From positions 1-64,000 of the forward strand of contig NZ_AJGU01000001.1 of assembly GCF_000260795.1 (NCBI RefSeq): a stretch of DNA of 64,000 nucleotides. Direction: 5' to 3'. Both the position numbers and the translations under genes were made by a program. Below the pieces are notes generated by a model, which made no database searches, was not told where the DNA came from, and was given only the letters and a program-made list of their open reading frames with translations. Shown piece after piece: positions 1 to 8,562 of the stretch. The first letter of the stretch is position 1. Every line of letters begins with the position of its first letter. Source of the stretch: Treponema sp. JC4. GTDB taxonomy: Bacteria > Spirochaetota > Spirochaetia > Treponematales > Treponemataceae.

Positions 1-2
1 AT

Positions 3-440
3 GATGAAAACGGGGATATTACTACTGTCTGGGATTCAAATGATGACGGCGTAACTGACTGCAAATTTGTAAAATATGCTCCAGAAGAGGGAGAAGCGGT
101 AAAAGACCTTACAGTTTATTATGATAAGAAGGGCAGGGAAACTATTTCCATGATCTGTCTGGATGATATTCCTGTAAAGCTGACAGAAAATCAGAATCAT
201 GAACTGATTATTTATGCCGGAAAATTTGGTGAAGTATACTGGATTGAAAATCAGGGTGAAGAAGAACTTGAATCAAAAATCCTTGATAAGCTTGGACAGG
301 AATTCGGTACGGAAATTACACAGGGTAAAACCTTCCTTTTGCAGATGGACGAGACAAGAGTTTCTGTTATTAGAGTTGGAAGTAAGCTCTTTTTCAGAAT
401 TGTACCTGAAGAGGATTTGGTGAAGAAAAATGAAAATTAA
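3..440 (+). CDS. unrecognised protein, 3' part only
   Basis: An open frame runs in from the left edge without a stop and ends at TAA 438-440, so the start lies outside the window. About 145 codons are visible. The translation is acidic and hydrophilic, with stretches rich in D, E and K, no membrane segment and no motif I recognise. Its last 11 bases overlap the start of the HtrA-like gene, which suggests co-transcription and translational coupling. An internal ATG at 150 could be mistaken for the start, but coding continues upstream of it. Function unknown. Confidence 0.6.
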   Translation, partial: DENGDITTVWDSNDDGVTDCKFVKYAPEEGEAVKDLTVYYDKKGRETISMICLDDIPVKLTENQNHELIIYAGKFGEVYWIENQGEEELESKILDKLGQEFGTEITQGKTFLLQMDETRVSVIRVGSKLFFRIVPEEDLVKKNEN

Positions 441-2133
441 TATAGAAAGAAAATGTTTTTTTAAGGCTTTTACGGCTCTGCTTTTTTGCGGGGCTTTTTC
501 TGCTTCACTTCTGACTTCCTGCAGAAGCCTTCAGCAGCCGGATAATATTGAAGGTCCTATTGATTATTCTAACTATGATGTTGTAGAAGCGGAAATTAAG
601 CGAATCCGTGATTTTATGGAAGAGGAACCTGTTAGGGCTCTCTGGCGGGCTGAACTTTTGGGACGCGAAGATGTAAAGGCTGAATGCCTGGACGAGGTTT
701 ATAAGAAATTTAAGGTAGCCTTGTACGACAAAAATACACTTCTTGCTTCTAAATATTATACAAGTCTGAAGTCGGCAAAGCATACTTTTACAAGGGAAGA
801 GGAAGTAAAGTATAAGGAAATCTATCTTTCTTCTGTTCCGGGGCTTAGCGGAAAAAATTCTAAGGCGCCTAAGACAGTTTCTGACTGTATGCATGCAACT
901 GTTACAATCTGGGTTGACCGGGGAATTAAGGTTCGCAATGGTGCCGGTTATCCTGATATCATCATTGGTTCGGGCTTTTTTATTGACGAGCGGGGATATC
1001 TTGTAACAAATCATCATGTAATTGAGTCCATGGTGGATTCAAAATATGAGGGCTATTCGCGTCTTTACGTTAAGTTGCTTTCAGATCCTGATACAAAGAT
1101 TCCTGCCAAGGTTATCGGTTATGATTCAGTTCTGGATCTGGCATTGCTTAAGGTTGAAATTGAGCCGGATTTTGTTCTTAGTCTTGGTTCCAGCAGTGAT
1201 TTGAGCATTGGTGATAAGGTAAGCGCAATTGGTACTCCAATCGGACTTGAAGGAACTTTGACTTCAGGAATTATTTCTTCTACAGACCGAAAGCTTGAAA
1301 CTCTTGGAAATGTATTTCAGATTGATGCGGCTGTAAACTCTGGAAACAGCGGTGGTCCTTTAATTGACCAGAATATGAAGGTTCAGGCTATTGTTTTTGC
1401 CGGAATGCTTCAGTATCAGGGACTGAACTTTGCAATTCCTGTTGAATATTTAAAACTTCTTCTTCCTTATATGTATCGTCCGGAAGTTCCAAAGGATGAA
1501 AAGCAGCTTGAAGACGAACCTGAATCACTGCAGGTTATGCATCCCTGGATTTGTGCTTATGGACATACAATGCGGGTTGGAAATAAAAAGACAGGTCTTG
1601 AGGTTCAGTATGTAATGCCGGGTGGTTCTGCGGCACTCAGCGGTCTTAAAATGGGAGATGTAATTACAGAAATTGACGGAAATCCAATCAAAACTATAGA
1701 AGATTTCCAGCTTTATGAGATTTCTGCCCAGCCAGGAACTATGGTTTCCTGTAAATATAAAACTCAGGGGGCAGAGGGCGATAGTGAAGAAAAATCCTGT
1801 CTGCTCCTTTTTGAAGAACGCCCTGAATCACCTCTTACTTTGATTTATAAGAGTGATTTTGTGGACAATTCTTTTATTCCGATTTATGGTATGCAGGTTA
1901 CCCGCGCTTCTTCAGAAAGCAAGAAGATTTACAAAATCACTAAGGTTATCCGCGGAACTGTTGCTGATGAAATGAGTTTTTCTGAAAATGATCAGCTGGG
2001 ACTTTACGGTGTTAAATTTGATAATGAAAATAAATTTATTATGACTCAAATTATGATTCAGAGAAAAAAGAAGGGATTGATTGATGTGGGAATGGTGCTG
2101 ACTGCCCCTTATGATAATCCTTATTATTTTTAA
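430..2133 (+). CDS. HtrA/DegP-like serine protease lipoprotein
   Basis: The 567-residue protein begins with a lipoprotein signal peptide ending in LLTSC (Cys31), so it is probably membrane-anchored outside the cytoplasm. A helical region of about 120 residues precedes a trypsin-fold domain with the full triad: His196 in TNHHV, Asp236 in LDLALLK and Ser307 in GNSGGP. A PDZ domain follows at about residues 375-455, then roughly 100 unassigned residues. This is the HtrA layout with one recognisable PDZ. By family it would degrade or sense misfolded envelope proteins. It overlaps the preceding gene by 11 bases and precedes lepA by 35 bases. The lipid anchor and long N-terminal extension differ from classical periplasmic DegP. 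Confidence 0.85.
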   Translation: MKINIERKCFFKAFTALLFCGAFSASLLTSCRSLQQPDNIEGPIDYSNYDVVEAEIKRIRDFMEEEPVRALWRAELLGREDVKAECLDEVYKKFKVALYDKNTLLASKYYTSLKSAKHTFTREEEVKYKEIYLSSVPGLSGKNSKAPKTVSDCMHATVTIWVDRGIKVRNGAGYPDIIIGSGFFIDERGYLVTNHHVIESMVDSKYEGYSRLYVKLLSDPDTKIPAKVIGYDSVLDLALLKVEIEPDFVLSLGSSSDLSIGDKVSAIGTPIGLEGTLTSGIISSTDRKLETLGNVFQIDAAVNSGNSGGPLIDQNMKVQAIVFAGMLQYQGLNFAIPVEYLKLLLPYMYRPEVPKDEKQLEDEPESLQVMHPWICAYGHTMRVGNKKTGLEVQYVMPGGSAALSGLKMGDVITEIDGNPIKTIEDFQLYEISAQPGTMVSCKYKTQGAEGDSEEKSCLLLFEERPESPLTLIYKSDFVDNSFIPIYGMQVTRASSESKKIYKITKVIRGTVADEMSFSENDQLGLYGVKFDNENKFIMTQIMIQRKKKGLIDVGMVLTAPYDNPYYF

Positions 2134-2168
2134 TGTGCCGTCTGCCGGTGCTCTAGGAGAATTAAATT

Positions 2169-3974
2169 ATGGATATGAAATATAAGCGCAACTTCTGTAT
2201 TGTTGCACATATTGACCACGGAAAGTCTACTCTTTCTGACCGCCTTATTCAGAAGGCTAAAATCATCGATGACAGAAAGATGATGAACCAGATTCTTGAT
2301 AACATGGATATTGAACGCGAACGCGGAATTACAATCAAGAGTCAGGCAGTAACAATTCCTTATCACGCAAAAGACGGAAACGACTACGAACTGAACTTTG
2401 TAGATACTCCGGGCCACGTAGACTTTTCTTACGAAGTAAGTCGCGCTATTGCTTCCTGCGAAGGTGCCCTGCTTTTGATAGATGCTACTCAGGGGGTTGA
2501 AAGCCAGACGGTTTCTAATATGTATATGGCGCTGGAACAGGATTTAAGAATTGTTCCGGTAATCAATAAAATTGACCTTGCTTCGGCAGATATTCCTTCC
2601 TGCAAGCACCAGATTGATAAAGAACTTGGCCTTGATTCAGAGGAGACTCAGCTTGTTTCTGCCAAAACAGGAGAAGGAATTGATGAACTTCTGGAAGCTA
2701 TTGTAACAAAGTTCCCCGCTCCTACCGGCGACCCAAGCGGAAAACTTGCTGCCCTTATTTTTGACTGCCACTACGATGCCTACCGCGGTGTAATTGTGCA
2801 CGTGCGAATGAAGGAAGGTACTGTAAAAACCGGCGACGTTATCAAAATGATGAGTTCCGGCGCTGAATATAAGGTAGAGCAGTGCGGTGTATTTAAGATT
2901 AATTACGAAGAAACCGGAAAGCTAGAAGCCGGCGATGTCGGTTACATTATTGCGGGAATTAAAACTGTAAGCGACGTTCGCGTTGGTGATACTATTACCA
3001 GTGCGGTAGACGGCCTTGAAGAACCTCTTCCTGGATTTAAGGAAGTTAAACCTGTTGTTTATTCTTCTATCTATCCTATGGATTCAAACGACTACGAAGA
3101 GCTTAAAGTCAGCATGGAAAAACTTAAGCTTAACGATGCCAGCCTTATTTACGAAAAGGATAATTCCCTTGCCCTTGGTAACGGTTTCCGCTGTGGTTTT
3201 TTGGGACTTTTACATCTGGAAATTATTCAGGAACGTCTGGAGCGCGACTTTGACCAGGCTGTAATTTTTACAGCGCCTTCTGTTCGTTACAAGCTGGAAT
3301 TGACGACTGGTGAAGAGACTTACATTGATAATCCGTCTGAATACCCTCAGGGACGAATCCGCTCTGCAGAAGAGCCTTACATTAAGGCAAGCGTAATTAC
3401 TCCTGCAGAATATATTGGTTCAATCATGTCTCTTTGTACAGAAAAACGCGGAATGCAGACCAACATGCAGTATCTTGATGAAAAACGCGTTGAACTTACT
3501 TACGAAATGCCGCTTGCCGAAGTTCTTTTTGATTTTTACGACAAGCTTAAGAGTTATAGCCGTGGTTATGCTTCTTTTGATTACGAAGTTATCGGTTACC
3601 GTCCTACAGAACTTGTAAAGGTTGATATTCTTTTGAACGGAAAAATGGTCGATGCCCTTTCTCAGCTTACCTTTAAGCAGAATGCCGTTGACCGTGCCCG
3701 CAAATTCTGTGAGCGTTTAAAGGACGAAATCAGCCGCCAGCAGTTTAAGGTTGCAATTCAGGGTGCAATTGGAAGTCAGATTATTGCCCGCGAGACAGTA
3801 AATCCTGTTCGTAAGGATGTTCTTGCAAAGTGTTACGGTGGTGATATTACCCGTAAACGCAAGCTTCTTGAAAAACAGAAGGAAGGTAAAAAGAAGATGA
3901 AGATGATTGGTGACGTTGAACTTCCTCAGAGCGCCTTCCTTGCAGTTCTGAAAGACCGCGAAGATGAAAAATAG
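2169..3974 (+). CDS. lepA: elongation factor 4 (LepA), ribosome back-translocating GTPase
   Basis: The protein has 601 residues, the usual LepA length. The N-terminus carries the GTPase G1 motif AHIDHGKST, then the switch region with RGITIKSQ, DTPGHVDF (G3) and NKIDL (G4). The C-terminal part has the LepA-specific region with YGGDITRKRKLLEKQKEGKK. LepA binds stalled or mistranslocated ribosomes and affects initiation and elongation under stress. The ATG follows an AGGAGA ribosome-binding site ten bases upstream. It sits directly after the HtrA-like protease gene and may share its transcript. No clear terminator follows; the next promoter lies only about 27 bases past the stop. Confidence 0.97.
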   Translation: MDMKYKRNFCIVAHIDHGKSTLSDRLIQKAKIIDDRKMMNQILDNMDIERERGITIKSQAVTIPYHAKDGNDYELNFVDTPGHVDFSYEVSRAIASCEGALLLIDATQGVESQTVSNMYMALEQDLRIVPVINKIDLASADIPSCKHQIDKELGLDSEETQLVSAKTGEGIDELLEAIVTKFPAPTGDPSGKLAALIFDCHYDAYRGVIVHVRMKEGTVKTGDVIKMMSSGAEYKVEQCGVFKINYEETGKLEAGDVGYIIAGIKTVSDVRVGDTITSAVDGLEEPLPGFKEVKPVVYSSIYPMDSNDYEELKVSMEKLKLNDASLIYEKDNSLALGNGFRCGFLGLLHLEIIQERLERDFDQAVIFTAPSVRYKLELTTGEETYIDNPSEYPQGRIRSAEEPYIKASVITPAEYIGSIMSLCTEKRGMQTNMQYLDEKRVELTYEMPLAEVLFDFYDKLKSYSRGYASFDYEVIGYRPTELVKVDILLNGKMVDALSQLTFKQNAVDRARKFCERLKDEISRQQFKVAIQGAIGSQIIARETVNPVRKDVLAKCYGGDITRKRKLLEKQKEGKKKMKMIGDVELPQSAFLAVLKDREDEK

Positions 3975-4000
3975 GCTTGAGTTCTGCGATGATAAATAAT

Positions 4001-4029
4001 TTGCTTTTATGCTGAAGTGAAATTATAAT
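4001..4029 (+). promoter_or_regulatory. sigma70-type promoter for the envelope lipoprotein cluster
   Basis: TTGCTT (4001-4006), a 17-base spacer and a perfect TATAAT (4024-4029). Transcription would start near 4036, giving a leader of about 50 bases before the ATG at 4085 with its GGAGGA ribosome-binding site. Confidence 0.75.
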
Positions 4030-4084
4030 CATTTAAATAACATTTATTTATTGATTGATGTTTTATGCATCATTGGAGGATTTT

Positions 4085-4798
4085 ATGAAAAGAAAACTAA
4101 TTGCTGTCTCTGCGCTTCTTGCGCTTTGTCTGACATCAAATGTTTTTGCAGCTAAGGCAAAGCAGGCAAAGGTGAAGATTGAGATAGTAAACCGTCCTGG
4201 AATGGCTTTGGGTACAGATATTCCAAACTGGGTACAGGCTGTTTTGGAAGGTGACAATAAAACTATTGCTAAATCTCTTAAAATTGATTTAAAAGAGCAT
4301 CAGATTTTTGTTTTCTCTAATCAGGGAACTGATCTCGAATTTTTGAAGACATGGACTGATCAGGTTGATGTACAGCGTCAGGTTGCAAACTCCTTCTCTC
4401 TTGCAGTAGGACAGTCTGCAAATGCTGTATTCCAGGGTTCTTCTGGGGAAGAAAATAAAAAGCAGATGGCAATTGATCAGACAATCAAGGCTCTTTCTGC
4501 TATTGAAATCAACGGACTTCTTAAAGAATCTCAGTATTGGATTCAGTTCAGAAAGCCAAAACAGGGTGTAAAAATTACTAAAAAATCACCTGACAGCGCT
4601 TATGAATATTACTATGAATACTATGTTGTATTTACAATGAGCCGTGACATTTACGATGCTCAGCTTGATGCTGCTTTGAATGGTATTGAAGACAATGCTT
4701 CTGAAACTGCCATTTTGAAGAAAGCTTTGAGCGAAAATCTTCGTGCGCCTTTGCTTGATAAGGCTGCTGACGAAAGTGTTGAATATGTAGAAGAATAA
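4085..4798 (+). CDS. secreted envelope protein, paralogue of the gene at 8021
   Basis: I start at ATG 4085, four bases after GGAGGA; an upstream in-frame ATG at 4055 would put ten polar residues before the signal peptide. The 237-residue product has a type I signal peptide (hydrophobic core, cut near VFAA). The mature part contains IPNWVQAVLEGD followed by KSLKIDLKEHQIFVF. The same pattern (NPKWLETYILNHN then RKKLGIAKDECVLVG) occurs in the small protein encoded at 8021-8389, so the two appear paralogous. The general character recalls LPP20-type proteins, but I cannot assign a family firmly. It is the first gene of a five-gene cluster with LpoB-like and LPP20-like members, so a role at the outer membrane or cell wall is inferred. 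Confidence 0.8.
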   Translation: MKRKLIAVSALLALCLTSNVFAAKAKQAKVKIEIVNRPGMALGTDIPNWVQAVLEGDNKTIAKSLKIDLKEHQIFVFSNQGTDLEFLKTWTDQVDVQRQVANSFSLAVGQSANAVFQGSSGEENKKQMAIDQTIKALSAIEINGLLKESQYWIQFRKPKQGVKITKKSPDSAYEYYYEYYVVFTMSRDIYDAQLDAALNGIEDNASETAILKKALSENLRAPLLDKAADESVEYVEE

Positions 4799-4810
4799 TC
4801 AGGGGGATAT

Positions 4811-5410
4811 ATGAAAAAAATTATTATTTGTTTACTTGCTGCTCTTACAATCTGCAGTTCTGCATTTTCAAAAGCTGTAAAACGTGGTGGAGCCGGAGAT
4901 CTTACTCCTTATTTGAGCGAAACTGATAGCCGTGAAATCAGTAAGGATATCGTGGATCAGATTATTAAAAATCCTAGAGTTGCAAAATTTGAGGATAAAA
5001 ACGGACGTCCTCCTGTAGTTACAATCGGAAAGATTAAAGATGAAACAGGTGAGTTCTTTGATACTCAGATTATTGCAAACAGTTTGAAAACTGCGGTTTT
5101 GAACAGCGGCGTTCTTGAGTTTATGGCTAACTCAGATGTTCGTGAGCAGATGCGCGATGAAGTAATCATGCAGCAGGATCATTCTGCTGAAGAGCTTGCA
5201 AAAACTCTTGATATTGAAGATGCTGCGGACTATATGATTACAGGTTCTGTAAAACTTATGGTTCAGAATAACGGCAAAAAGCAGGAGCGAACTTACATTG
5301 TAAATATCGAACTTACAGATTTGCAGACACATAGAACTGTGGCAATGTTTGAACCTTCAGAAGAAACAAAGGATTTCTTAAAGAAAACTGCTTCTGTTAA
5401 GAGCAGATAG
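4811..5410 (+). CDS. LpoB-like penicillin-binding-protein activator
   Basis: The 199-residue secreted protein matches the LpoB/FlgO-like fold pattern. It has ETDSREISKDIVDQII, then PPVVTIGKIKDETGEFFDT, then a middle helix and ADYMITGSVKLMVQ, and near the C-terminus YIVNIELTDLQTHRTV. In enterobacteria LpoB is an outer-membrane lipoprotein that activates the peptidoglycan synthase PBP1b. Here the signal peptide contains a Cys (TICSS), but the residue before it is Ile, which is not a canonical lipobox, so the protein may be periplasmic. The start has AGGGGG upstream and lies 12 bases after the previous stop. A terminator-like hairpin follows at 5430-5473. Confidence 0.8.
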   Translation: MKKIIICLLAALTICSSAFSKAVKRGGAGDLTPYLSETDSREISKDIVDQIIKNPRVAKFEDKNGRPPVVTIGKIKDETGEFFDTQIIANSLKTAVLNSGVLEFMANSDVREQMRDEVIMQQDHSAEELAKTLDIEDAADYMITGSVKLMVQNNGKKQERTYIVNIELTDLQTHRTVAMFEPSEETKDFLKKTASVKSR

Positions 5411-5429
5411 TTTTTCTTTATTATTGATG

Positions 5430-5473
5430 GCTGTCCTGTGAAAAATTCTTTTTCCGGGGCAGCTGTTTTTTTT
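5430..5473 (+). terminator. intrinsic terminator inside the envelope cluster
   Basis: GCTGTCC (5430-5436) pairs with GGGCAGC (5457-5463), with one G-T pair and a loop of 20 bases, followed by a T-rich tract to 5473. The long loop makes it a weaker terminator, so it may only reduce expression of the downstream lipoprotein gene. Confidence 0.5.
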
Positions 5474-5483
5474 AGGAGTATTT

Positions 5484-6966
5484 ATGAAAAAACTAATCAG
5501 AGGTCTTGCAGCTTCTTTTCTGCTTGTAAGTCTCTTTGCAGCCTGTGCCACAACTTCTGCTGTTGATAACGAAGCCGCTGAAAAAAACAGAGAAAACTGA
5601 AACTCAGGAGAAGAAAAAGCCTGTATCCAAAAACAAAAAAAAGAAATTTGATCAGGAAGCCTATAATTCAGCCTTTGAATCGGGTGATTATGAAACCTGT
5701 ATTTCCATGCTGAATGAAAAAAATGCAAAAAAGGAACTGAAAAATACAGTTCGAAATGAACTTGATATAGATATGCTTATCTATTTATCAAAGGATTATA
5801 CTGGGGCCGGAAAAGCTTTTCTTGATACCTACTATCAGATGCAGCAGCTGAGCGCAAATATGACTGTCGGTGATATAATGAAGGCTTCTCTTGTAAGCGA
5901 AAATTCTGTTACCTATTCAGGTGCAGAATACGAACGCTATTTAGTCTGGTCTATGCGCCTTTCGTCAGCCCTGAATACAAATCAGAATGATGTTGCCTAC
6001 GGTATTATGAAAGATTACGTCGGAACATTTATGGATGAAATTCAGGCTTTGCGTCAAAAGAATAAAGAACTTGCCGAAGCATCTGCAAAAAAACTTGATA
6101 GTGATGAATTTGCAGATGCAAAATCATCTCTTGCAGAAGCTGGGGCAAACTTCAATTTTGGAGAAAAACCAAAAATCACCGGTAAAACAAGTTATGAAAA
6201 TTCACCTTTCTTTAATTATCTTGGAACTCTTGCTTATGCTGTAAATAATGATTTTGATCACGCTTACGAATTTGCTTCAACTTACAGAGTTAATAACGTA
6301 AAAGATGTGATTAACGTTCCTGAAGGAAAAGGCCGCCTTGAAGTTGTTGCTCTTTCCGGCATAATCGGAAAACGAAGCGATGCTGGCGAAGGAGTTGAGC
6401 CTATTGGAATTCATATTCCGATTAATGGAAACCTCTTCTCTATTTATGGTAAGGTTGCTTATCCTGTTTTTAATCCTCCTGAGCATTTGATTAATAATGT
6501 TCGCGTAACTCTTTCTGACGGAAGCTGGGCAAGTGCCCTTCTTATTGAAGATTTTGATGAGGCTGTCAAAATTGACGTTAATCAGAAGGCTCCGGGAGCT
6601 TTCAGCCGTTCGGTATTCCGAAATATCGTAAAGAATTCTGTTTCTGTTGGTAGTGTAATTGCGGCTAGTGAAAGTTTGAAGCATGCTGATGGTAATCCTA
6701 TTGCCCTTGCGGCAGCCAGAATCAGTTTTAATGTTGCAGTTGATATTGCGGCAAAAGCTGTTATAAAAGCTGAAAAAGCTGATATCAGACAGGGAGAACT
6801 TTTTCCTCATAAGGCAAGTGCAGCAGGCTTTTCTTTAGCGCCAGGTTCCTATACTGTACAAATTGATTACTGTCATGATAATACGGTTATAGAATCTAAG
6901 ACTATTGAAAATGTTCTTGTAAAAGCTGGAAAAGTAAGCGTGGCGGTATCACAATGCGAAAAATAA
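5484..6966 (+). CDS. COG3014-like lipoprotein, frameshifted at an A7 tract
   Basis: From ATG 5484 (RBS AGGAG) the frame encodes a clean lipoprotein signal peptide, MKKLIRGLAASFLLVSLFAA before Cys21, and stops at TGA 5598. A second frame carries the rest, some 460 residues to 6966. Removing one A from the seven-A run at 5581-5587 joins the two without a stop. The mature part starts with a Lys-rich linker, then TPR-like segments (SAFESGDYETCISML) and a region with YERYLVWSMRLSSALN that resembles the COG3014 family of envelope proteins. The last 13 bases overlap the next gene. The gene is broken as read: it could be a sequencing error, a real null allele, or a phase-variable or slippage-dependent gene. 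The downstream frame is intact for about 460 codons, which argues against old decay. Confidence 0.7.
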
Positions 6967-8024
6967 AAAAAGGATTTATTAAAGCTCTTTGCTGTCTGCT
7001 TGTAATTCAGGCAGGCGGCATGGTAATGGCTGCTTCAAAAAAATCTTCCTCAAAAAAGAAGGCTATGCCGGAATGGGTAACTCAGCCTTCTGCGGTTTAT
7101 CCGAATCCTTCATATATTACATATGTTGGAAATGGAGCAGACAGAAATATAAGTGAAATAAATGCGCTTCAGGGCTTGGCTTCGGTTTTCGGGCAGTCAA
7201 TAAAGTCTGATTCAACAGCTTCCAGCAGACTGACTCAGGCAAAAGAAAATGGACTGGTTGCAAATACCAATACTCAGGTTTTTAGTCAGGAAGTAAAACG
7301 CAAGGTTGATGTTGATTCATTAATAGGTGTTGAGGTAAAAGAATTCTGGTTTGATGATAAGGATACCTGGTATGCAATTGCAGTTCTTGATAAATCAAAG
7401 GCAACAGAGCTTTATTCAGACATGATTAAGAAAAATGCTGCTGCCATTGAAACTGTAATTAAGAACGGTGAAAAAGATTTATATTCCTTCGACGGTTTTG
7501 GTGCATATGATTTTGCAGAAGATATAGCCCTGGAGAATGAAAATCATCTTAAGAAACTTGCTGTAATAAATCCGCCGGTCGTGGATGATTTAAAATCTTT
7601 CTGTCCTTCATCAAAGAAATTGCATGCAAAAAAGATGGAAATTGCAAAGCAGATTCCAATTTGTATTCAGACTTCTAATGATGAAAATGGCAGATATAAG
7701 GATGCATTTAGTCAGGCAGTGGCAGAAGCCGGATTTAAGGCAACTGCTGATACTTCTGCGCGATACCAGCTTCTTGCAAAATTTGACTTTGAACGTTCTG
7801 ATACTAGTGACAAAAAGACGGTTCGCTGTCGTTACAATGCTGAAAGCTACATCCTAGATAACAAAACATCTCATCAATTAGTTCCATTTTCAATAAAAGG
7901 CCGCGAGGCTCATGTAGATTATGATGAAGCAAAGCATAAAGCAGAGACTTCCCTGACAAACAAAATCAAAAAAGATTTTTCCAAAGCCTTTTATGATTAT
8001 ATAAGGTCGTCTGTAACAGAATGA
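6954..8024 (+). CDS. LPP20-family envelope protein
   Basis: The 356-residue product has an N-terminal signal sequence (hydrophobic residues 8-26) and a Lys/Ser-rich linker, then MPEWVTQPSAVYPNPSYITYVGNGADRN. The pattern of a substrate-facing Trp followed by a G-x-G turn and an EINALQGLASVFG helix is typical of LPP20 proteins. The second half (about residues 220-350) repeats a similar alpha/beta arrangement with ENGRYKDAFSQAVAEAGFKATADTSARYQLLAKFDFE. No canonical lipobox is present. It overlaps the frameshifted gene by 13 bases and the next gene by 4 bases, so it belongs to the same operon. A role with the LpoB-like protein in the envelope is inferred from context only. Confidence 0.75.
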   Translation: MRKIKKGFIKALCCLLVIQAGGMVMAASKKSSSKKKAMPEWVTQPSAVYPNPSYITYVGNGADRNISEINALQGLASVFGQSIKSDSTASSRLTQAKENGLVANTNTQVFSQEVKRKVDVDSLIGVEVKEFWFDDKDTWYAIAVLDKSKATELYSDMIKKNAAAIETVIKNGEKDLYSFDGFGAYDFAEDIALENENHLKKLAVINPPVVDDLKSFCPSSKKLHAKKMEIAKQIPICIQTSNDENGRYKDAFSQAVAEAGFKATADTSARYQLLAKFDFERSDTSDKKTVRCRYNAESYILDNKTSHQLVPFSIKGREAHVDYDEAKHKAETSLTNKIKKDFSKAFYDYIRSSVTE

Positions 8025-8389
8025 AGAAAATAACTCTTTTTACAATCGTTAGTTTTCTCATTTCATTCCATGCCTTTTCAGAAATTGTAAAATGGAAAGG
8101 TATGGAAATGGGACTGCCTCAGAATCCAAAGTGGCTTGAAACCTATATTTTAAACCATAATGAAAAGCTATTACGAAAGAAATTGGGTATAGCAAAAGAC
8201 GAATGTGTTCTTGTTGGAGTTGGATGTGCCGCTGATTTAGAAACTGCAAGAAGTCTTTCTCAGCTGGATGGGCAAAATAAAGCTTCTGACTTACAAAAAG
8301 ACAAAAAAAATCGCCTTGTTCCCGTGTATGAATACTGGGAAGAAGACGATGAAAAGGGCTTTAGCGTTTATTCTGTTTACACTTATTAA
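8021..8389 (+). CDS. small secreted envelope protein, short paralogue of 4085-4798
   Basis: The 122-residue protein has a signal peptide (hydrophobic residues 4-19, cut near AFS) and a mature part with NPKWLETYILNHNEKLL followed by KKLGIAKDECVLVGVG, which parallels the protein encoded at 4085. It lacks most of that protein's C-terminal half. The ATG overlaps the end of the preceding gene by 4 bases (ATGA), indicating translational coupling. It closes the envelope cluster; the panB promoter begins about 30 bases downstream. Confidence 0.7.
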   Translation: MKKITLFTIVSFLISFHAFSEIVKWKGMEMGLPQNPKWLETYILNHNEKLLRKKLGIAKDECVLVGVGCAADLETARSLSQLDGQNKASDLQKDKKNRLVPVYEYWEEDDEKGFSVYSVYTY

Positions 8390-8421
8390 AAACCCATTTT
8401 TTTGTAAAAAATTCCTAGTTA

Positions 8422-8450
8422 TTGCACAATTTTCCACATAATTCTATTAT
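8422..8450 (+). promoter_or_regulatory. sigma70-type promoter for the pantothenate/CoA block
   Basis: TTGCAC (8422-8427), a 17-base spacer and TATTAT (8445-8450). The start of transcription would be near 8457. Confidence 0.7.
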
Positions 8451-8456
8451 ATAGTA

Positions 8457-8562
8457 ACGAACTTAGACCTTTGCGGCTGAGATTTGTGTGGCTTGGTCAA
8501 ATTGCACCAGGTATTTCTTTCTTATCATTAATATAGACGTGATCCAATGGAGGACAGGTACT
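8457..8562 (+). promoter_or_regulatory. roughly 106-base untranslated leader of panB
   Basis: The stretch between the predicted start site and the panB ATG is longer than needed for translation. It can form CTTGGT (8492-8497) with ACCAGG (8506-8511) and ends in a GGAGGA ribosome-binding site at 8549. A regulatory RNA is possible but not shown; I could not match it to a known riboswitch. Confidence 0.3.

Noticed and set aside
5578-5600. Programmed -1 frameshift at A-AAA-AAC in the lipoprotein gene
   Set aside because: A -1 shift leads to a frame that ends in TGA near 5711. Only +1 (or loss of one A) reaches the long frame.
8470-8560. TPP riboswitch before panB, suggested by GGCTGAGA at about 8475
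   Set aside because: The conserved CCTGATCTGG-type second element and the 3' helix are absent, and panB is not a thiamine gene.
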